Numbered from the stretch's first letter, positions 7,818 to 16,452 are shown. The stretch is DNA of 64,000 nt from Streptomyces composti (GCF_012034205.1 NZ_JAATEM010000018.1:87242-151241); one strand, 5' to 3'. Numbers and translations: made by a program. Notes: generated by a model from the sequence alone, not told the origin.

Positions 7818-8654
7818 ATGGCCGTACGCGACTTCCTGGGGCGCCAGCGCCGGGAGTACAGGACGCCGGAACCGCACCCGTCCGGCGCGCGGCCGCCGAA
7901 GCTCCCCGGCGAGCTGGTCCCGAACCATGTGGCGATCGTCATGGACGGCAACGGGCGCTGGGCCAAGGAGCGCGGGCTGCCGCGCACGGAGGGGCACAAG
8001 GTCGGCGCCGAGCGGGTGCTGGACGTGCTGCAGGGCGGCATCGAGATGGGCATCGGCGCGATCTCCCTGTACGCCTTCTCCACCGAGAACTGGAAGCGCT
8101 CGCCGGAAGAGGTGCGCTTCCTGATGAACTTCAACCGCGACTTCATCCGCAAGACCCGGGACCAGCTGGACGAGCTGGGGATCCAGGTGCGCTGGGTGGG
8201 GCGGATGCCCAAGCTGTGGAAGTCGGTCGCCAAGGAGCTCCAGGTCGCCCAGGAGCAGACCAAGGACAACGACCGGATGACGCTGTACTTCTGCATGAAC
8301 TACGGCGGGCGCGCGGAGATCGCGGACGCGGCGAAGGCGCTCGCGGAGGACGTGCGGGCGGGACGGCTGGACCCGTCGAAGGTGACGGAGCGGACCTTCG
8401 CGAAGTACCTGTACTACCCGGACATGCCGGATGTGGATCTCTTCCTGCGGCCCAGCGGTGAGCAGCGCACCTCCAACTACCTGCTGTGGCAGAGCGCTTA
8501 TGCCGAGCTGGTGTTCCAGGACGTGCTGTGGCCGGACTTCGACCGGCGCGACCTGTGGCGGGCGTGTGTGGAGTTCGCCTCCCGCGACCGCCGGTTCGGC
8601 GGCGCCATCCCGAACGAGGAGCTGCTGGCCATGGAGGGCCGGCAGTCGCAGTAG
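7818..8654 (+). CDS. uppS: isoprenyl transferase (undecaprenyl diphosphate synthase)
   Basis: A 278-residue cis-prenyltransferase. The diphosphate-binding and catalytic motif MDGNGRWAKERG sits near residues 40-51, the SLYAFSTENWKRS motif near 89-101, and LFLRPSGEQRTSN with WPDF in the C-terminal part. It condenses isopentenyl diphosphate units in cis on an allylic diphosphate to give the lipid carrier precursor for peptidoglycan. Streptomyces usually carry a second copy elsewhere, so this may be the shorter-chain or redundant enzyme. The RBS GAGGAG lies upstream of the ATG. Confidence 0.96.
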   Translation: MAVRDFLGRQRREYRTPEPHPSGARPPKLPGELVPNHVAIVMDGNGRWAKERGLPRTEGHKVGAERVLDVLQGGIEMGIGAISLYAFSTENWKRSPEEVRFLMNFNRDFIRKTRDQLDELGIQVRWVGRMPKLWKSVAKELQVAQEQTKDNDRMTLYFCMNYGGRAEIADAAKALAEDVRAGRLDPSKVTERTFAKYLYYPDMPDVDLFLRPSGEQRTSNYLLWQSAYAELVFQDVLWPDFDRRDLWRACVEFASRDRRFGGAIPNEELLAMEGRQSQ

Positions 8655-8786
8655 CCGCGGCCGGGGCAGGGGGAGGGCCCCGGAGCGCGGGGTGTCCGGT
8701 GTCCCGTATAGCCCACGCGTAGGCTCCGGCCGCGTGTCCGGGGCGGGCTGCGGGGTGACACGCGCGGCGCTGCCCACACTGGCGGC

Positions 8787-9521
8787 ATGTCCGACGCTTC
8801 TGCTGTCTCCGCGAGCGATTACCGGCGGACGGCCGTCATGGGCCTGCTCACCGTGCTGGCGGGCGCCGTCGACGCCATCAGCTTCCTGACCATGGGGCAC
8901 GTCTTCTGTGCGCTGGCGACCGGCAATGTGCTCTTCCTGGCGTTCGCGCTGGCGGGGGAGGGCGACGTGCCGGTGGCGCGGCCCGCGACGACGATCGCCG
9001 GTTTCGTGCTCGGGGCGGCCGTCTCGGGCGTGGTGCTGAAGCGGCTCGCCGACCGGGGGCGTCCCTGGTTCCCGGTCGGGCTGACGGGGGAGGCGCTGCT
9101 GCTGGCCGGCGGGGGCGCGGTGGTGCTGCTGCGGCACGGCACGGGCCCGGTCGGTGACACCTCCGACTTCTTCGGCATCGGGCTGGTGTCGCTGGCGATG
9201 GGTGTGCGCGCGTCCACCGCGCTGCGCATGCGGGTGCCGGGGATGCCGACCCTGCTGAGCCAGACCGCGATCGCCGAACTCGTCAACGACGTGCTGAACC
9301 GGCCCGCCGGCCTGCTGCGCGGGGCCTCGCCCCTGCAGCGGCTGGCGCGGACGCGGTGGACGGCGACCGTGGTGGGCATCTTCCTGGGCGGGGCGCTGTC
9401 CACCCTGCTGCTGGTGCCGCTGGGTACCGGTTGGGCGCTGCTGGTGATCGCCGTGCTGGTGGTGATCGTCGCGGTGTTCGCGATGCTCGTGCCGCTGGAG
9501 AAACGGCAGCAGGGCACGTAG
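8787..9521 (+). CDS. YoaK family (DUF1275) membrane protein
   Basis: A 244-residue protein with six predicted helices: TVLAGAVDAISFLTMG and ALATGNVLFLAFAL in the first half, and a final helix WALLVIAVLVVIVAVFAM. The AGAVDAISF and TGN elements are hallmarks of DUF1275. The biochemical role of the family is not established. It stands alone, convergent with zur, with 60 bp between the stops. Confidence 0.9.
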   Translation: MSDASAVSASDYRRTAVMGLLTVLAGAVDAISFLTMGHVFCALATGNVLFLAFALAGEGDVPVARPATTIAGFVLGAAVSGVVLKRLADRGRPWFPVGLTGEALLLAGGGAVVLLRHGTGPVGDTSDFFGIGLVSLAMGVRASTALRMRVPGMPTLLSQTAIAELVNDVLNRPAGLLRGASPLQRLARTRWTATVVGIFLGGALSTLLLVPLGTGWALLVIAVLVVIVAVFAMLVPLEKRQQGT

Positions 9522-9581
9522 GCGAGGAACGGGACAGAGGTGTCCGGTTCCCGGTGCGGTGCGGCCGGTCCTCCGCGACGG

Positions 9582-9998
9582 TCAGTCCTCGGCGGCGGCG
9601 CACTCCGCGCAGGTGCCGAAGATCTCCACCGTGTGGGCCACGTTCACATAGCCGTGCTCCGCCGCCACGGCCTCCGCCCACTTCTCCACGGCGGGGCCCT
9701 CCACCTCCACGGCCTTTCCGCAGTTCCGGCAAACCAGGTGGTGATGGTGCTCGCCGGTGGAGCAGCGGCGGTAGACGGACTCGCCGTCGGCGGTGCGCAG
9801 GACGTCCACCTCACCGGCGTCGGCGAGGGACTGCAGGGTGCGGTAGACCGTGGTGAGACCGACGGAGTCGCCCTTGTGCTTGAGCATGTCGTGGAGTTCC
9901 TGCGCGCTGCGGAACTCGTCGACCTCCTGGAGGGCGGCCGCCACTGCGGCACGCTGCCGGGTGGCGCGGCCCTTCACGGGCGGTCCTGCGGTCGTCAC
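9582..9998 (-). CDS. zur: zinc uptake regulator Zur (Fur family)
   Basis: A 138-residue Fur-family repressor. The winged helix occupies about residues 10-80 (TRQRAAVAAALQEVDEFRSA, VGLTTVYRTLQSLA). A His-rich metal site follows (STGEHHHHLVC). Two CxxC pairs (CRNC and CAEC) form the structural zinc site. Last gene of the znuA-znuC-znuB-zur operon, after a 75-bp gap, which identifies it as Zur rather than Fur or Nur. With zinc bound it should repress the operon through the box at 12789-12803. The start is a GTG at 9998. Confidence 0.93.
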   Translation of the reverse strand: MTTAGPPVKGRATRQRAAVAAALQEVDEFRSAQELHDMLKHKGDSVGLTTVYRTLQSLADAGEVDVLRTADGESVYRRCSTGEHHHHLVCRNCGKAVEVEGPAVEKWAEAVAAEHGYVNVAHTVEIFGTCAECAAAED

Positions 9999-10073
9999 CG
10001 TTGCCTCCTCCGTACTGTCCGGGCCATGCCCGCGCCATTCTGCCAGCCCGGGCAGGGGCGGGGCAGGCGTCGC

Positions 10074-10979
10074 TCAGACGCCGGCCTCGTCCCCGGACCT
10101 CCGGGTGGCCGGAATGGCACACTCCGTGGGGTCCCCCGAGGGGTGGGCCGCGGCCAGGGCGGCCCGGGCGCGGCGGCGGGCCAGCGGCGCGGCCAGCGCG
10201 GTCAGTGCGATGAACGCGCCGATGGTCAGCAGCACGATCGTCGCGCCGGGCGGCACGTCCTGGTAGTACGAGGTGACCGTGCCGCCGAGGGAGACGCTCA
10301 CGCCGATCGCGACGGCGATGGCGAAGGTGGCCGCGAAGCTGCGGCTGAGCTGCTGGGCCGCGGCCACCGGGACGACCATCAGCGCGGAGACCAGCAGCAG
10401 GCCCACCACCCGCATCGCCACCGTCACCGTCACCGCCGCCGTGACGGCCGTGAGCAGGTTCAGCAGCCGCACCGGCAGGCCGGTCACCCGCGCGAACTCC
10501 TCGTCCTGGCTCACCGCGAACAGCTGGCGGCGCAGCCCCACGGTGACCAGCACCACGAAGGCGGCGAGCAGGCAGATCGCGGTCACGTCGGACTGCGAGA
10601 CCGTGGAGAGCGAGCCGAAGAGGAACGAGGTGAGGTTGGCGTTGGAGCCGCCCGGGGCGAGGTTGATGAACATCACGCCGCCCGCCATGCCGCCGTAGAA
10701 CAGCATGGCGAGGGCGATGTCGCCGCGGGTGCGGCCGTACCAGCGGATCAGCTCCATCAGGACCGCGCCGAGGACGGACACCAGGGTGGCCATCCAGACG
10801 GGCGACCAGGACAGCAGGAAGCCGAGGCCCACACCGGTCATCGCCACATGCCCGATGCCGTCGCCCATCAGGGCCTGGCGGCGCTGCACCAGGTAGATGC
10901 CGACCGCGGGGGCGGTGATGCCGACCAGCACCGCCGCGAGCAGCGCGCGCTGCATGAAGGCGTAGTTCAGGATCTCCAT
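10074..10979 (-). CDS. znuB: zinc ABC transporter permease ZnuB
   Basis: A 301-residue ABC-3 family permease with about eight or nine hydrophobic helices (ALLAAVLVGITAPAVG, YLVQRRQALMGDGIGHVAM near residues 30-50, LALTALAAPL near the end). It forms the channel for zinc import with the ATPase encoded just upstream; its ATG overlaps that gene's stop by four bases. The C-terminal 40 residues are Arg/Ala-rich and probably cytoplasmic. Confidence 0.94.
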   Translation of the reverse strand: MEILNYAFMQRALLAAVLVGITAPAVGIYLVQRRQALMGDGIGHVAMTGVGLGFLLSWSPVWMATLVSVLGAVLMELIRWYGRTRGDIALAMLFYGGMAGGVMFINLAPGGSNANLTSFLFGSLSTVSQSDVTAICLLAAFVVLVTVGLRRQLFAVSQDEEFARVTGLPVRLLNLLTAVTAAVTVTVAMRVVGLLLVSALMVVPVAAAQQLSRSFAATFAIAVAIGVSVSLGGTVTSYYQDVPPGATIVLLTIGAFIALTALAAPLARRRARAALAAAHPSGDPTECAIPATRRSGDEAGV

Positions 10980-11746
10980 CAGCTCAGCAGCCCCGTACGG
11001 ATCGGTTCGGCACCCGCGGGCGCGTGCGGGTGGACATGGTCGTGGCCGGGCAGCGCGTGCTGGCCGACCGCCTTCGGCGGCGGGCCGTCGTGCACCACGC
11101 AGCCGTCGCGCAGCACGACCGCCCGGTCGATCAGCGGCTCCAGCGGGCCCAGTTCGTGCAGCACCAGCAGCACGGTCGCGCCGTCGGCGACCTGGCTGCG
11201 CAGGGTCTCGGCGAGCACCTCCTGGCTGGCCAGGTCCACGCCGGCCATCGGCTCGTCCATGATCAGCAGTTCGGGGGCGGCGGCGAGCGCGCGGGCGATC
11301 AGCACGCGCTGGTGCTGACCGCCGGAGAGCGCGTCCACCGGGTCCTTGACGCGGTCCGCCATGCCGACCTGCTCCAGGGCGCGCCGCACGGCGGCGCGGT
11401 CGGCGCTGCGGAAGAGGCCGAAGCGGGTGCGGGCCAGGCGGCCGGAGGCGACCACCTCGCCGACCGTCGCCGGGACCCCGCCGGCCGCGGTGGTGCGCTG
11501 CGGAACGTAGCCGACGCGCGCCCAGTCGCGGAAGCGGCGCCGCGGGGTGCCGAACAGCTCGATCTCGCCGGAGAGGACCGGCACCTGGCCGATGATGCTG
11601 CGCACCGCCGTCGACTTGCCGGAGCCGTTGGCGCCGAGCAGGGCGACGACCTCGCCGCGGTGCACGGTGAGGTCGATGCCGCGCAGGACGGGGCGCGAGC
11701 CCAGCTCGGCGCGGACGCCGCGCAGGGTGATGACGGGCTCGGTCAT
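10979..11746 (-). CDS. znuC: zinc ABC transporter ATP-binding protein ZnuC
   Basis: A 255-residue ABC ATPase. Walker A is GANGSGKST near residue 38, the Q-loop is YVPQR, the signature is LSGGQHQRV, Walker B is LLIMDEP and the H-loop is LVLHE. The C-terminus is His-rich (HALPGHDHVHPHAP), fitting a metal transporter. The start at 11746 follows a GGAGGA ribosome binding site. A much longer reading frame through this gene, reaching beyond 14 kb, is only a GC-driven read-through. Confidence 0.95.
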   Translation of the reverse strand: MTEPVITLRGVRAELGSRPVLRGIDLTVHRGEVVALLGANGSGKSTAVRSIIGQVPVLSGEIELFGTPRRRFRDWARVGYVPQRTTAAGGVPATVGEVVASGRLARTRFGLFRSADRAAVRRALEQVGMADRVKDPVDALSGGQHQRVLIARALAAAPELLIMDEPMAGVDLASQEVLAETLRSQVADGATVLLVLHELGPLEPLIDRAVVLRDGCVVHDGPPPKAVGQHALPGHDHVHPHAPAGAEPIRTGLLS

Positions 11747-11814
11747 GCCGTCCTCCTCGGGGGTGTCACTCGGTGTGTCACGAGGCGTGTCACTGGTGCG
11801 GGCCGCCGGGCGGG

Positions 11815-12789
11815 TCACCGGGCGCCCAGGGCGGACCTCAGGGCGTGGAGGTTGGCCTCCATGACCTCGAAGTAGTCGTCGCCGCGGGAGTCGTCGGTGA
11901 TGCCCTCGAGCGGGTCGAGCACATCGGTCTTCAGGCCGGCGTCCTCGGCCAGGGTCCTGGCGGTCCGGTCGCTGACGAGGGTCTCGTAGAAGACGGTGGT
12001 CACTCCGTCCTCCTTCGCGGTCCTCGACAGTTCCCTCACGCGGGCGCCGCTGGGCTCGGACTCGGGGTCGAGGCCGGCGATGGACTCCTCGACCAGGCCG
12101 TAGCGCTCGGCGAGGTAGCCGAAGGCGGAGTGGGTGGTGATGAAGACGTCGGTCTTCCGCTTCTCCAGGCCGGTGCGGAACTTCGCATCGAGGGCGGTCA
12201 GCTTCTTGACCAGGGCCTCGGTGTTCTCGCGGTAGTCGGAGGCGTGCTCCGGGTCGGCCTTCGCGAAGGCGGCGCCGACGCCCTCGGCGACCTCGGCGTA
12301 CTTCACCGGGTCGAGCCAGATGTGCGGGTCCTTGCCGCCCTCGTGCGCATGATCGTGACCCTCGTGCTCTTCGCCGTGCTCCTCTGCGTGTCCCTCGTCG
12401 TGCTCCTCTTCGTGCACCTCGAGGGAGGTGAGGGCGGCGGCGTCGATCTTGGTCTTCACCGGGGACTGGCCGATGGCCTCGTCGACGGAGGGCTGGAGTC
12501 CCTTGAGGTAGAGGGCCGCGTCGGACTCCTCGAGCCGGGCCACCTGCCGGGCGCTGATCTCCAGGTCGTGCGGCTCCTGGCCCGGCTCGGTGAGGGTGGT
12601 GACGCTGACCTGATCGCCGCCGATCTGCTCGGCGAGGAAGGCCATCGGATAGAAGGAGGCGACGACGTCGAACTTCTCGGTGTCGCCCGCGGCGGCGCTG
12701 TCGCCGGCGCAGCCGGTCAGGGTGCCCAGGCCGAGAGCGGTGACCGTGGTGAAAGCGGCCGCGGATATCAGGCGTCGTCGTACGTTCAT
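11815..12789 (-). CDS. znuA: zinc-binding lipoprotein ZnuA
   Basis: A 324-residue cluster A-I substrate-binding protein. It has a lipoprotein signal with LTGC, giving acylated Cys27. A His/Glu-rich loop at about residues 123-148 (HEEEHDEGHAEEHGEEHEG) is diagnostic for zinc rather than manganese binders. Other metal-site motifs are FYPMAF and TTHSAFGYL. It captures Zn2+ outside the membrane and delivers it to ZnuB/ZnuC. The ATG at 12789 is chosen over one five codons upstream, because that one lies beyond the Zur box and leaves no room for transcription to start. Confidence 0.93.
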   Translation of the reverse strand: MNVRRRLISAAAFTTVTALGLGTLTGCAGDSAAAGDTEKFDVVASFYPMAFLAEQIGGDQVSVTTLTEPGQEPHDLEISARQVARLEESDAALYLKGLQPSVDEAIGQSPVKTKIDAAALTSLEVHEEEHDEGHAEEHGEEHEGHDHAHEGGKDPHIWLDPVKYAEVAEGVGAAFAKADPEHASDYRENTEALVKKLTALDAKFRTGLEKRKTDVFITTHSAFGYLAERYGLVEESIAGLDPESEPSGARVRELSRTAKEDGVTTVFYETLVSDRTARTLAEDAGLKTDVLDPLEGITDDSRGDDYFEVMEANLHALRSALGAR

Positions 12790-12826
12790 GAAAGTCATTT
12801 TCAAAGAAGATGGGAACCGTTGTCAA
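12789..12826 (-). promoter_or_regulatory. znuA promoter with Zur box over the -10 and start codon
   Basis: On the minus strand TTGACA (12826-12821) and GAAAAT (12802-12797) form a -35/-10 pair with an 18-bp spacer. The 15-bp element TGAAAATGACTTTCA (12803-12789) has inverted TGAAA/TTTCA ends and closely matches the Streptomyces Zur consensus as I recall it. It covers the -10, and its last base is the A of the znuA ATG. Transcription would then start at or within a base or two of the ATG, giving a leaderless mRNA. Confidence 0.8.
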
Positions 12827-12961
12827 CAAGCCTGGTGGGGGTGTGCGGCCGGGCGCTCCAGGGGGGGGCGATTTGGCCGTGGGGCAGGGCCCGCCGGTAA
12901 CCTGAAGCATTCGCTGGAAGCATCTCGCTTCGTCGCCCGTCGTCGTAATGAAGAGAGCACC

Positions 12962-14344
12962 GTGGCCGCCGACAAGATCGACACCATCGTCAGCCTGAGC
13001 AAGCGCCGTGGCTTCGTATTCCCCTGCAGTGAGATCTACGGTGGCCAGCGGGCCGCCTGGGACTACGGGCCGCTGGGTGTCGAGCTCAAGGAGAACCTCA
13101 AGCGCCAGTGGTGGCGCTACATGGTGACGTCGCGCGAGGACGTGGTCGGCATCGACTCGTCCGTGATCCTGGCCCCCGAGGTGTGGGTGGCCTCCGGTCA
13201 CGTCGCCACCTTCACGGACCCGCTCACCGAGTGCACCTCCTGTCACAAGCGGTTCCGAGCGGACCACCTGGAGGAGGCCTACGAGGCCAAGCACGGCAGG
13301 GCCCCGGAGAACGGCCTCGCCGACGTCAACTGCCCCAACTGCGGCAACAAGGGCCAGTTCACCGAGCCCAAGCAGTTCTCGGGCCTGCTGTCGACGCACC
13401 TCGGCCCGACGCAGGACTCCGGCTCCATCGCCTACCTGCGCCCCGAGACCGCACAGGGAATCTTCACCAACTTCACCCAGGTGCAGACCACCTCGCGCCG
13501 CAAGCCGCCGTTCGGCATCGCCCAGATGGGCAAGTCGTTCCGCAACGAGATCACGCCGGGCAACTTCATCTTCCGCACCCGCGAGTTCGAGCAGATGGAG
13601 ATGGAGTTCTTCGTCAAGCCGGGCGAGGACGAGAAGTGGCACGAGTACTGGATGGAGCAGCGCTGGAACTGGTACACCGGCCTGGGTCTCCGTGAGGAGA
13701 ACATGCGCTGGTACGAGCACCCCAAGGAGAAGCTCTCCCACTACTCCAAGCGCACCGCCGACATCGAGTACCGCTTCAACTTCGGCGGCAGCGAGTGGGG
13801 CGAGCTGGAGGGTGTCGCCAACCGCACCGACTTCGACCTCACCGCCCACTCCAAGGCCTCCGGCCAGGACCTGTCCTACTTCGACCAGGAGGCCGGCGAG
13901 CGCTGGACCCCCTACGTCATCGAGCCGGCGGCCGGTGTCGGCCGGGCCATGCTGGCCTTCCTGCTCGACGCCTACGTCGAGGACGAGGCGCCCAACGCCA
14001 AGGGCAAGATGGAGAAGCGCACCGTGCTGCGCCTCGACCACCGCCTCGCCCCGGTGAAGGTCGCCGTCCTGCCGCTGTCCCGCAACCCGCAGCTCTCCCC
14101 GAAGGCCAAGGGCCTCGCCCAGGCGCTGCGCCAGCACTGGAACATCGAGTTCGACGACGCCGGCGCCATCGGCCGCCGCTATCGCCGCCAGGACGAGATC
14201 GGCACGCCGTACTGCGTGACCGTCGACTTCGACACCCTGGACGACAACGCGGTGACCGTCCGCGAGCGCGACTCCATGAAGCAGGAGCGCGTCTCCCTCG
14301 ACCAGATCGAGGGCTACCTGGCCGGCCGCCTGGTCGGCTGCTGA
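12962..14344 (+). CDS. glyS: glycyl-tRNA synthetase (alpha2 type)
   Basis: A 460-residue class II synthetase of the homodimeric bacterial/archaeal/eukaryotic type. The N-terminus is KRRGFVFPCSEIYGG. A zinc-ribbon-like insertion carries CTSCHKRF and CPNCGNKG near residues 90-125. Motif 2 is seen as FRNEITPGNFIFRTREFEQ, motif 3 as GVGRAMLAFLLDAY, and a C-terminal anticodon-binding domain begins near LAPVKVAVLPL. The GTG at 12962 is the start used by homologues. It diverges from znuA; a stem-loop terminator follows the stop. Confidence 0.97.
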   Translation: MAADKIDTIVSLSKRRGFVFPCSEIYGGQRAAWDYGPLGVELKENLKRQWWRYMVTSREDVVGIDSSVILAPEVWVASGHVATFTDPLTECTSCHKRFRADHLEEAYEAKHGRAPENGLADVNCPNCGNKGQFTEPKQFSGLLSTHLGPTQDSGSIAYLRPETAQGIFTNFTQVQTTSRRKPPFGIAQMGKSFRNEITPGNFIFRTREFEQMEMEFFVKPGEDEKWHEYWMEQRWNWYTGLGLREENMRWYEHPKEKLSHYSKRTADIEYRFNFGGSEWGELEGVANRTDFDLTAHSKASGQDLSYFDQEAGERWTPYVIEPAAGVGRAMLAFLLDAYVEDEAPNAKGKMEKRTVLRLDHRLAPVKVAVLPLSRNPQLSPKAKGLAQALRQHWNIEFDDAGAIGRRYRRQDEIGTPYCVTVDFDTLDDNAVTVRERDSMKQERVSLDQIEGYLAGRLVGC

Positions 14345-14373
14345 CCGGCTTCGGGCCCGCTCAGGTTCACGAC

Positions 14374-14412
14374 GCCCACCCGCCGCCCGGCACCGTCGGA
14401 CGGCGGGTGGGC
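14374..14412 (+). terminator. glyS terminator
   Basis: A 12-bp perfect stem, GCCCACCCGCCG (14374-14385) with CGGCGGGTGGGC (14401-14412), around a 15-base loop, 29 bp after the glyS stop. Confidence 0.75.
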
Positions 14413-14546
14413 GCTTCCGTACCGTGGCGCGGCCGGGGTGCGGGGGCGCGGCCGTTGACGCGCAGGGTCTTCTCCGCGAAGTGGTCCTCGATACCGGCGG
14501 TCGAATGGACCTGTATCGGGGTCCGCGCCCTCAGCAGGCTGAGGGC

Positions 14547-15179
14547 ATGAGTATCGCGTTTCTGCTGACCACGCTGGTCGTCGTCGTCACGCCCGGGACC
14601 GGAGTCGTCCACACCCTCGCCGCGGCGCTGGCATGGGGGCGGCGGGCCGGTGTCGTGGCCGCGTTCGGGTGCACGCTCGGGATCGTGCCGCACGTGGTGG
14701 CCGGCGTGACCGGGCTCGCCGCGCTGCTGCACGCCAGTGCCACCGCGTTCCAGGTCCTCAAGTACGCGGGGGTGGTCTATCTGCTGTACATGGCGTGGGC
14801 CACGCTGCGCGACCGGGAAGCGCCGGTATTCGGCCCGGAGGAGCAGCGGGAGGGGCAGGGTGGCGGGCACGTTCCGGCGGGGCGGGTGATCGCGCGGGGC
14901 GTGCTGGTCAACATCCTCAACCCCAAGCTGACGCTGTTCTTCTTCGCCTTCCTGCCGCAGTTCACCGACCGCGGGCAGCCCGACGCGCCGGTGCACATGC
15001 TGGTGCTGAGCGGGGTGTTCATGGCGGTGACGTTCCTGGTGTTCGCCGGGTACGGCGTGCTGGCCGCGTCCGTGCGCAGCCAGGTCGTCTCCCGTCCCCG
15101 GGTGATGACCTGGCTGCGGCGGGGGTTCGCCGGGTCCTTCCTGGCGCTGGGGGCGAAGCTGGCGTTCACGGCCCGGTAG
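14547..15179 (+). CDS. LysE/RhtB family exporter
   Basis: A 210-residue membrane protein with about six helices. The family hallmark VVVVTPGTGVVHTLAAAL is at residues ~10-27. GCTLGIVPHVVAGVTGLAALL and a conserved NILNPKLTLFFFAFLPQF motif lie in the middle. LysE/RhtB proteins export amino acids or related small metabolites. In this family the motif near residue 15 usually reads PGPN; here it is PGTG. It stands alone between glyS and the chitinase; the ATG at 14547 follows GAGGGC. Confidence 0.88.
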   Translation: MSIAFLLTTLVVVVTPGTGVVHTLAAALAWGRRAGVVAAFGCTLGIVPHVVAGVTGLAALLHASATAFQVLKYAGVVYLLYMAWATLRDREAPVFGPEEQREGQGGGHVPAGRVIARGVLVNILNPKLTLFFFAFLPQFTDRGQPDAPVHMLVLSGVFMAVTFLVFAGYGVLAASVRSQVVSRPRVMTWLRRGFAGSFLALGAKLAFTAR

Positions 15180-15209
15180 GCCGCAGGGCCGGCTCGGCGG
15201 CGTGAGGAG

Positions 15210-16265
15210 TCAGCGGCCCTGGAGGGAGCGGACGTTGTCGCCGAAGGTCCAGTCCCTGGAGCCGTCCCAGTTGATCGACCAGGTCATCAGGCCCTTGAGG
15301 GCGCCGTTGTAGTGGTTCCAGGCCTGGGAGACCAGGCTCGGGGACATGTGGCCGCCGCCGGCGCCGGGCTGGGCGGGGAGGCCGGGGACCTGCTTGTCGT
15401 AGGGGACCCGGATGGTGGTGCCCTGGACGACCAGGCCGCGGTCGAGGCAGTCGGTCTGGGCGACGAAGCCCTCGACGGTGCCGGCGGGGTAGGAGTCGCC
15501 GGAGCAGCCGTACATGCTGCCGTTGTAGTACTGCATGTTCAGCCACCACAGGCGGCCGTTGTCCGCGTACTTCTTGATGATCGGCAGGTAGGCGCCCCAG
15601 ATCGAGCCGTAGACCACGCTGCCGCCGGTGACGTAGGCGGTCTCCGGGGCCATGGTGAGGCCGAAGTTGTCCGGCATGCGGGCGAGGATGCCGTCGATGA
15701 TCCGGATGAGGTTGGCCTGGGACGGGGAGAGGCGGTTGATGTCGCCGCTGCCGGTCAGGCCGGTCTCGATGTCGATGTCGATCCCGTCGAAGTTGTAGGT
15801 CTTCAGGATCGGGACGATCGTCTCGACGAAGCGGTCGGCCACCGCCTGCGAGCTGAGGTCGATGCCCGCGGTCGCACCGCCGATGGAGAGCAGGATCGTC
15901 TGGCCTGCCGCCTTCGCGGCGCACATCTCGGCGGGCGTCGCGACCTTCACGCCGGTGTCCATGCCGTCCTCCCACAGGGCCGTGCCGTCGGAGCGGATGA
16001 CCGGGAAGGCGGCGTTGATCACGTTGTAGCCGTGGGCGGCGATCCGGGAGTCGGTGATCGGGGTCCAGCCGAAGGGCGGGTGGACGCCGTTGGCGGCGCC
16101 GTCCCAGTTCTCCCAGTAGCCCTGGAGGACCTTTCCGGCCGGCTTGGACTTCACGGGGCAGGTGTCGGCGGCCGGGGCGGCGGGGGCGGCGGCCGCGGTG
16201 GGGGTGAGCGAGGCGAGGAAGGTCAGGGCGAGCGCGGCGGTGAGTCTGCGGAGGGGGCGGAGCAT
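15210..16265 (-). CDS. secreted GH18 chitinase (catalytic domain only)
   Basis: A 351-residue protein with a Sec signal (RRLTAALALTFLASLTPTAAAA, cleavage near residue 28-34) followed directly by a GH18 domain. The catalytic DGIDIDIE motif is near residues 158-165, with the conserved SIGG strand (LLSIGGATAG) before it and the closing MTWSINWDGS near 330. It hydrolyses chitin outside the cell. No carbohydrate-binding or fibronectin module is present, unlike many Streptomyces chitinases. The promoter carries two DasR/chitinase-type boxes, so induction by chitin breakdown products is likely. Confidence 0.93.
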   Translation of the reverse strand: MLRPLRRLTAALALTFLASLTPTAAAAPAAPAADTCPVKSKPAGKVLQGYWENWDGAANGVHPPFGWTPITDSRIAAHGYNVINAAFPVIRSDGTALWEDGMDTGVKVATPAEMCAAKAAGQTILLSIGGATAGIDLSSQAVADRFVETIVPILKTYNFDGIDIDIETGLTGSGDINRLSPSQANLIRIIDGILARMPDNFGLTMAPETAYVTGGSVVYGSIWGAYLPIIKKYADNGRLWWLNMQYYNGSMYGCSGDSYPAGTVEGFVAQTDCLDRGLVVQGTTIRVPYDKQVPGLPAQPGAGGGHMSPSLVSQAWNHYNGALKGLMTWSINWDGSRDWTFGDNVRSLQGR

Positions 16266-16332
16266 GCGGAGGCCTCCCGGTGGGGGTCGGTGAGGTTGCC
16301 GGTGGGCGGATGTCGCAGGCATGACAGTCCTA

Positions 16333-16364
16333 TGGTCCAGACCATTCGTCAAGAGGTCTGGACC
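16333..16364 (-). promoter_or_regulatory. paired DasR-type (dre/chitinase) boxes
   Basis: TGGTCCAGACCA (16333-16344) matches the palindromic core of the DasR-responsive element as I recall it. A second, slightly degenerate copy, AGGTCTGGACC (16354-16364), starts 21 bp away, two helical turns. On the minus strand a TTGACG -35 lies between the boxes, so the upstream-proximal box falls in the -35/-10 spacer of the chitinase promoter. Streptomyces chitinase promoters are known to carry such 12-bp repeats. Confidence 0.85.
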
Positions 16365-16392
16365 GCTCAGAGCCGGGAAAGGGGCGGGTCGG

Positions 16393-16437
16393 TGACAGAT
16401 GAATGAATGACAGATGTTGAAATCTGTCATCTGTCAT
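16393..16437. promoter_or_regulatory. TGACAGAT operator array before aldo/keto reductase
   Basis: The element TGACAGAT occurs at 16393-16400 and 16408-16415, and its reverse complement ATCTGTCA at 16422-16429, followed at once by TCTGTCAT. The central unit is ATGACAGAT, six bases, ATCTGTCAT, a perfect 9-bp inverted repeat. It is AT-rich and ends 16 bp before the reductase ATG. A TetR-family gene downstream in the same direction is the most likely regulator. Confidence 0.75.
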
Positions 16438-16452
16438 GCCAGGGTGGAGGGC

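Noticed and set aside
12850..12900. T-box or other riboswitch before glyS
   Set aside because: The leader is short and shows no conserved T-box bulge or antiterminator, and glycine-responsive motifs were not visible.
10979..14137. 1052-codon minus-strand frame extending znuC through znuA and glyS
   Set aside because: Only the last 255 codons are ZnuC. The rest lies antisense to glyS and out of frame in znuA.
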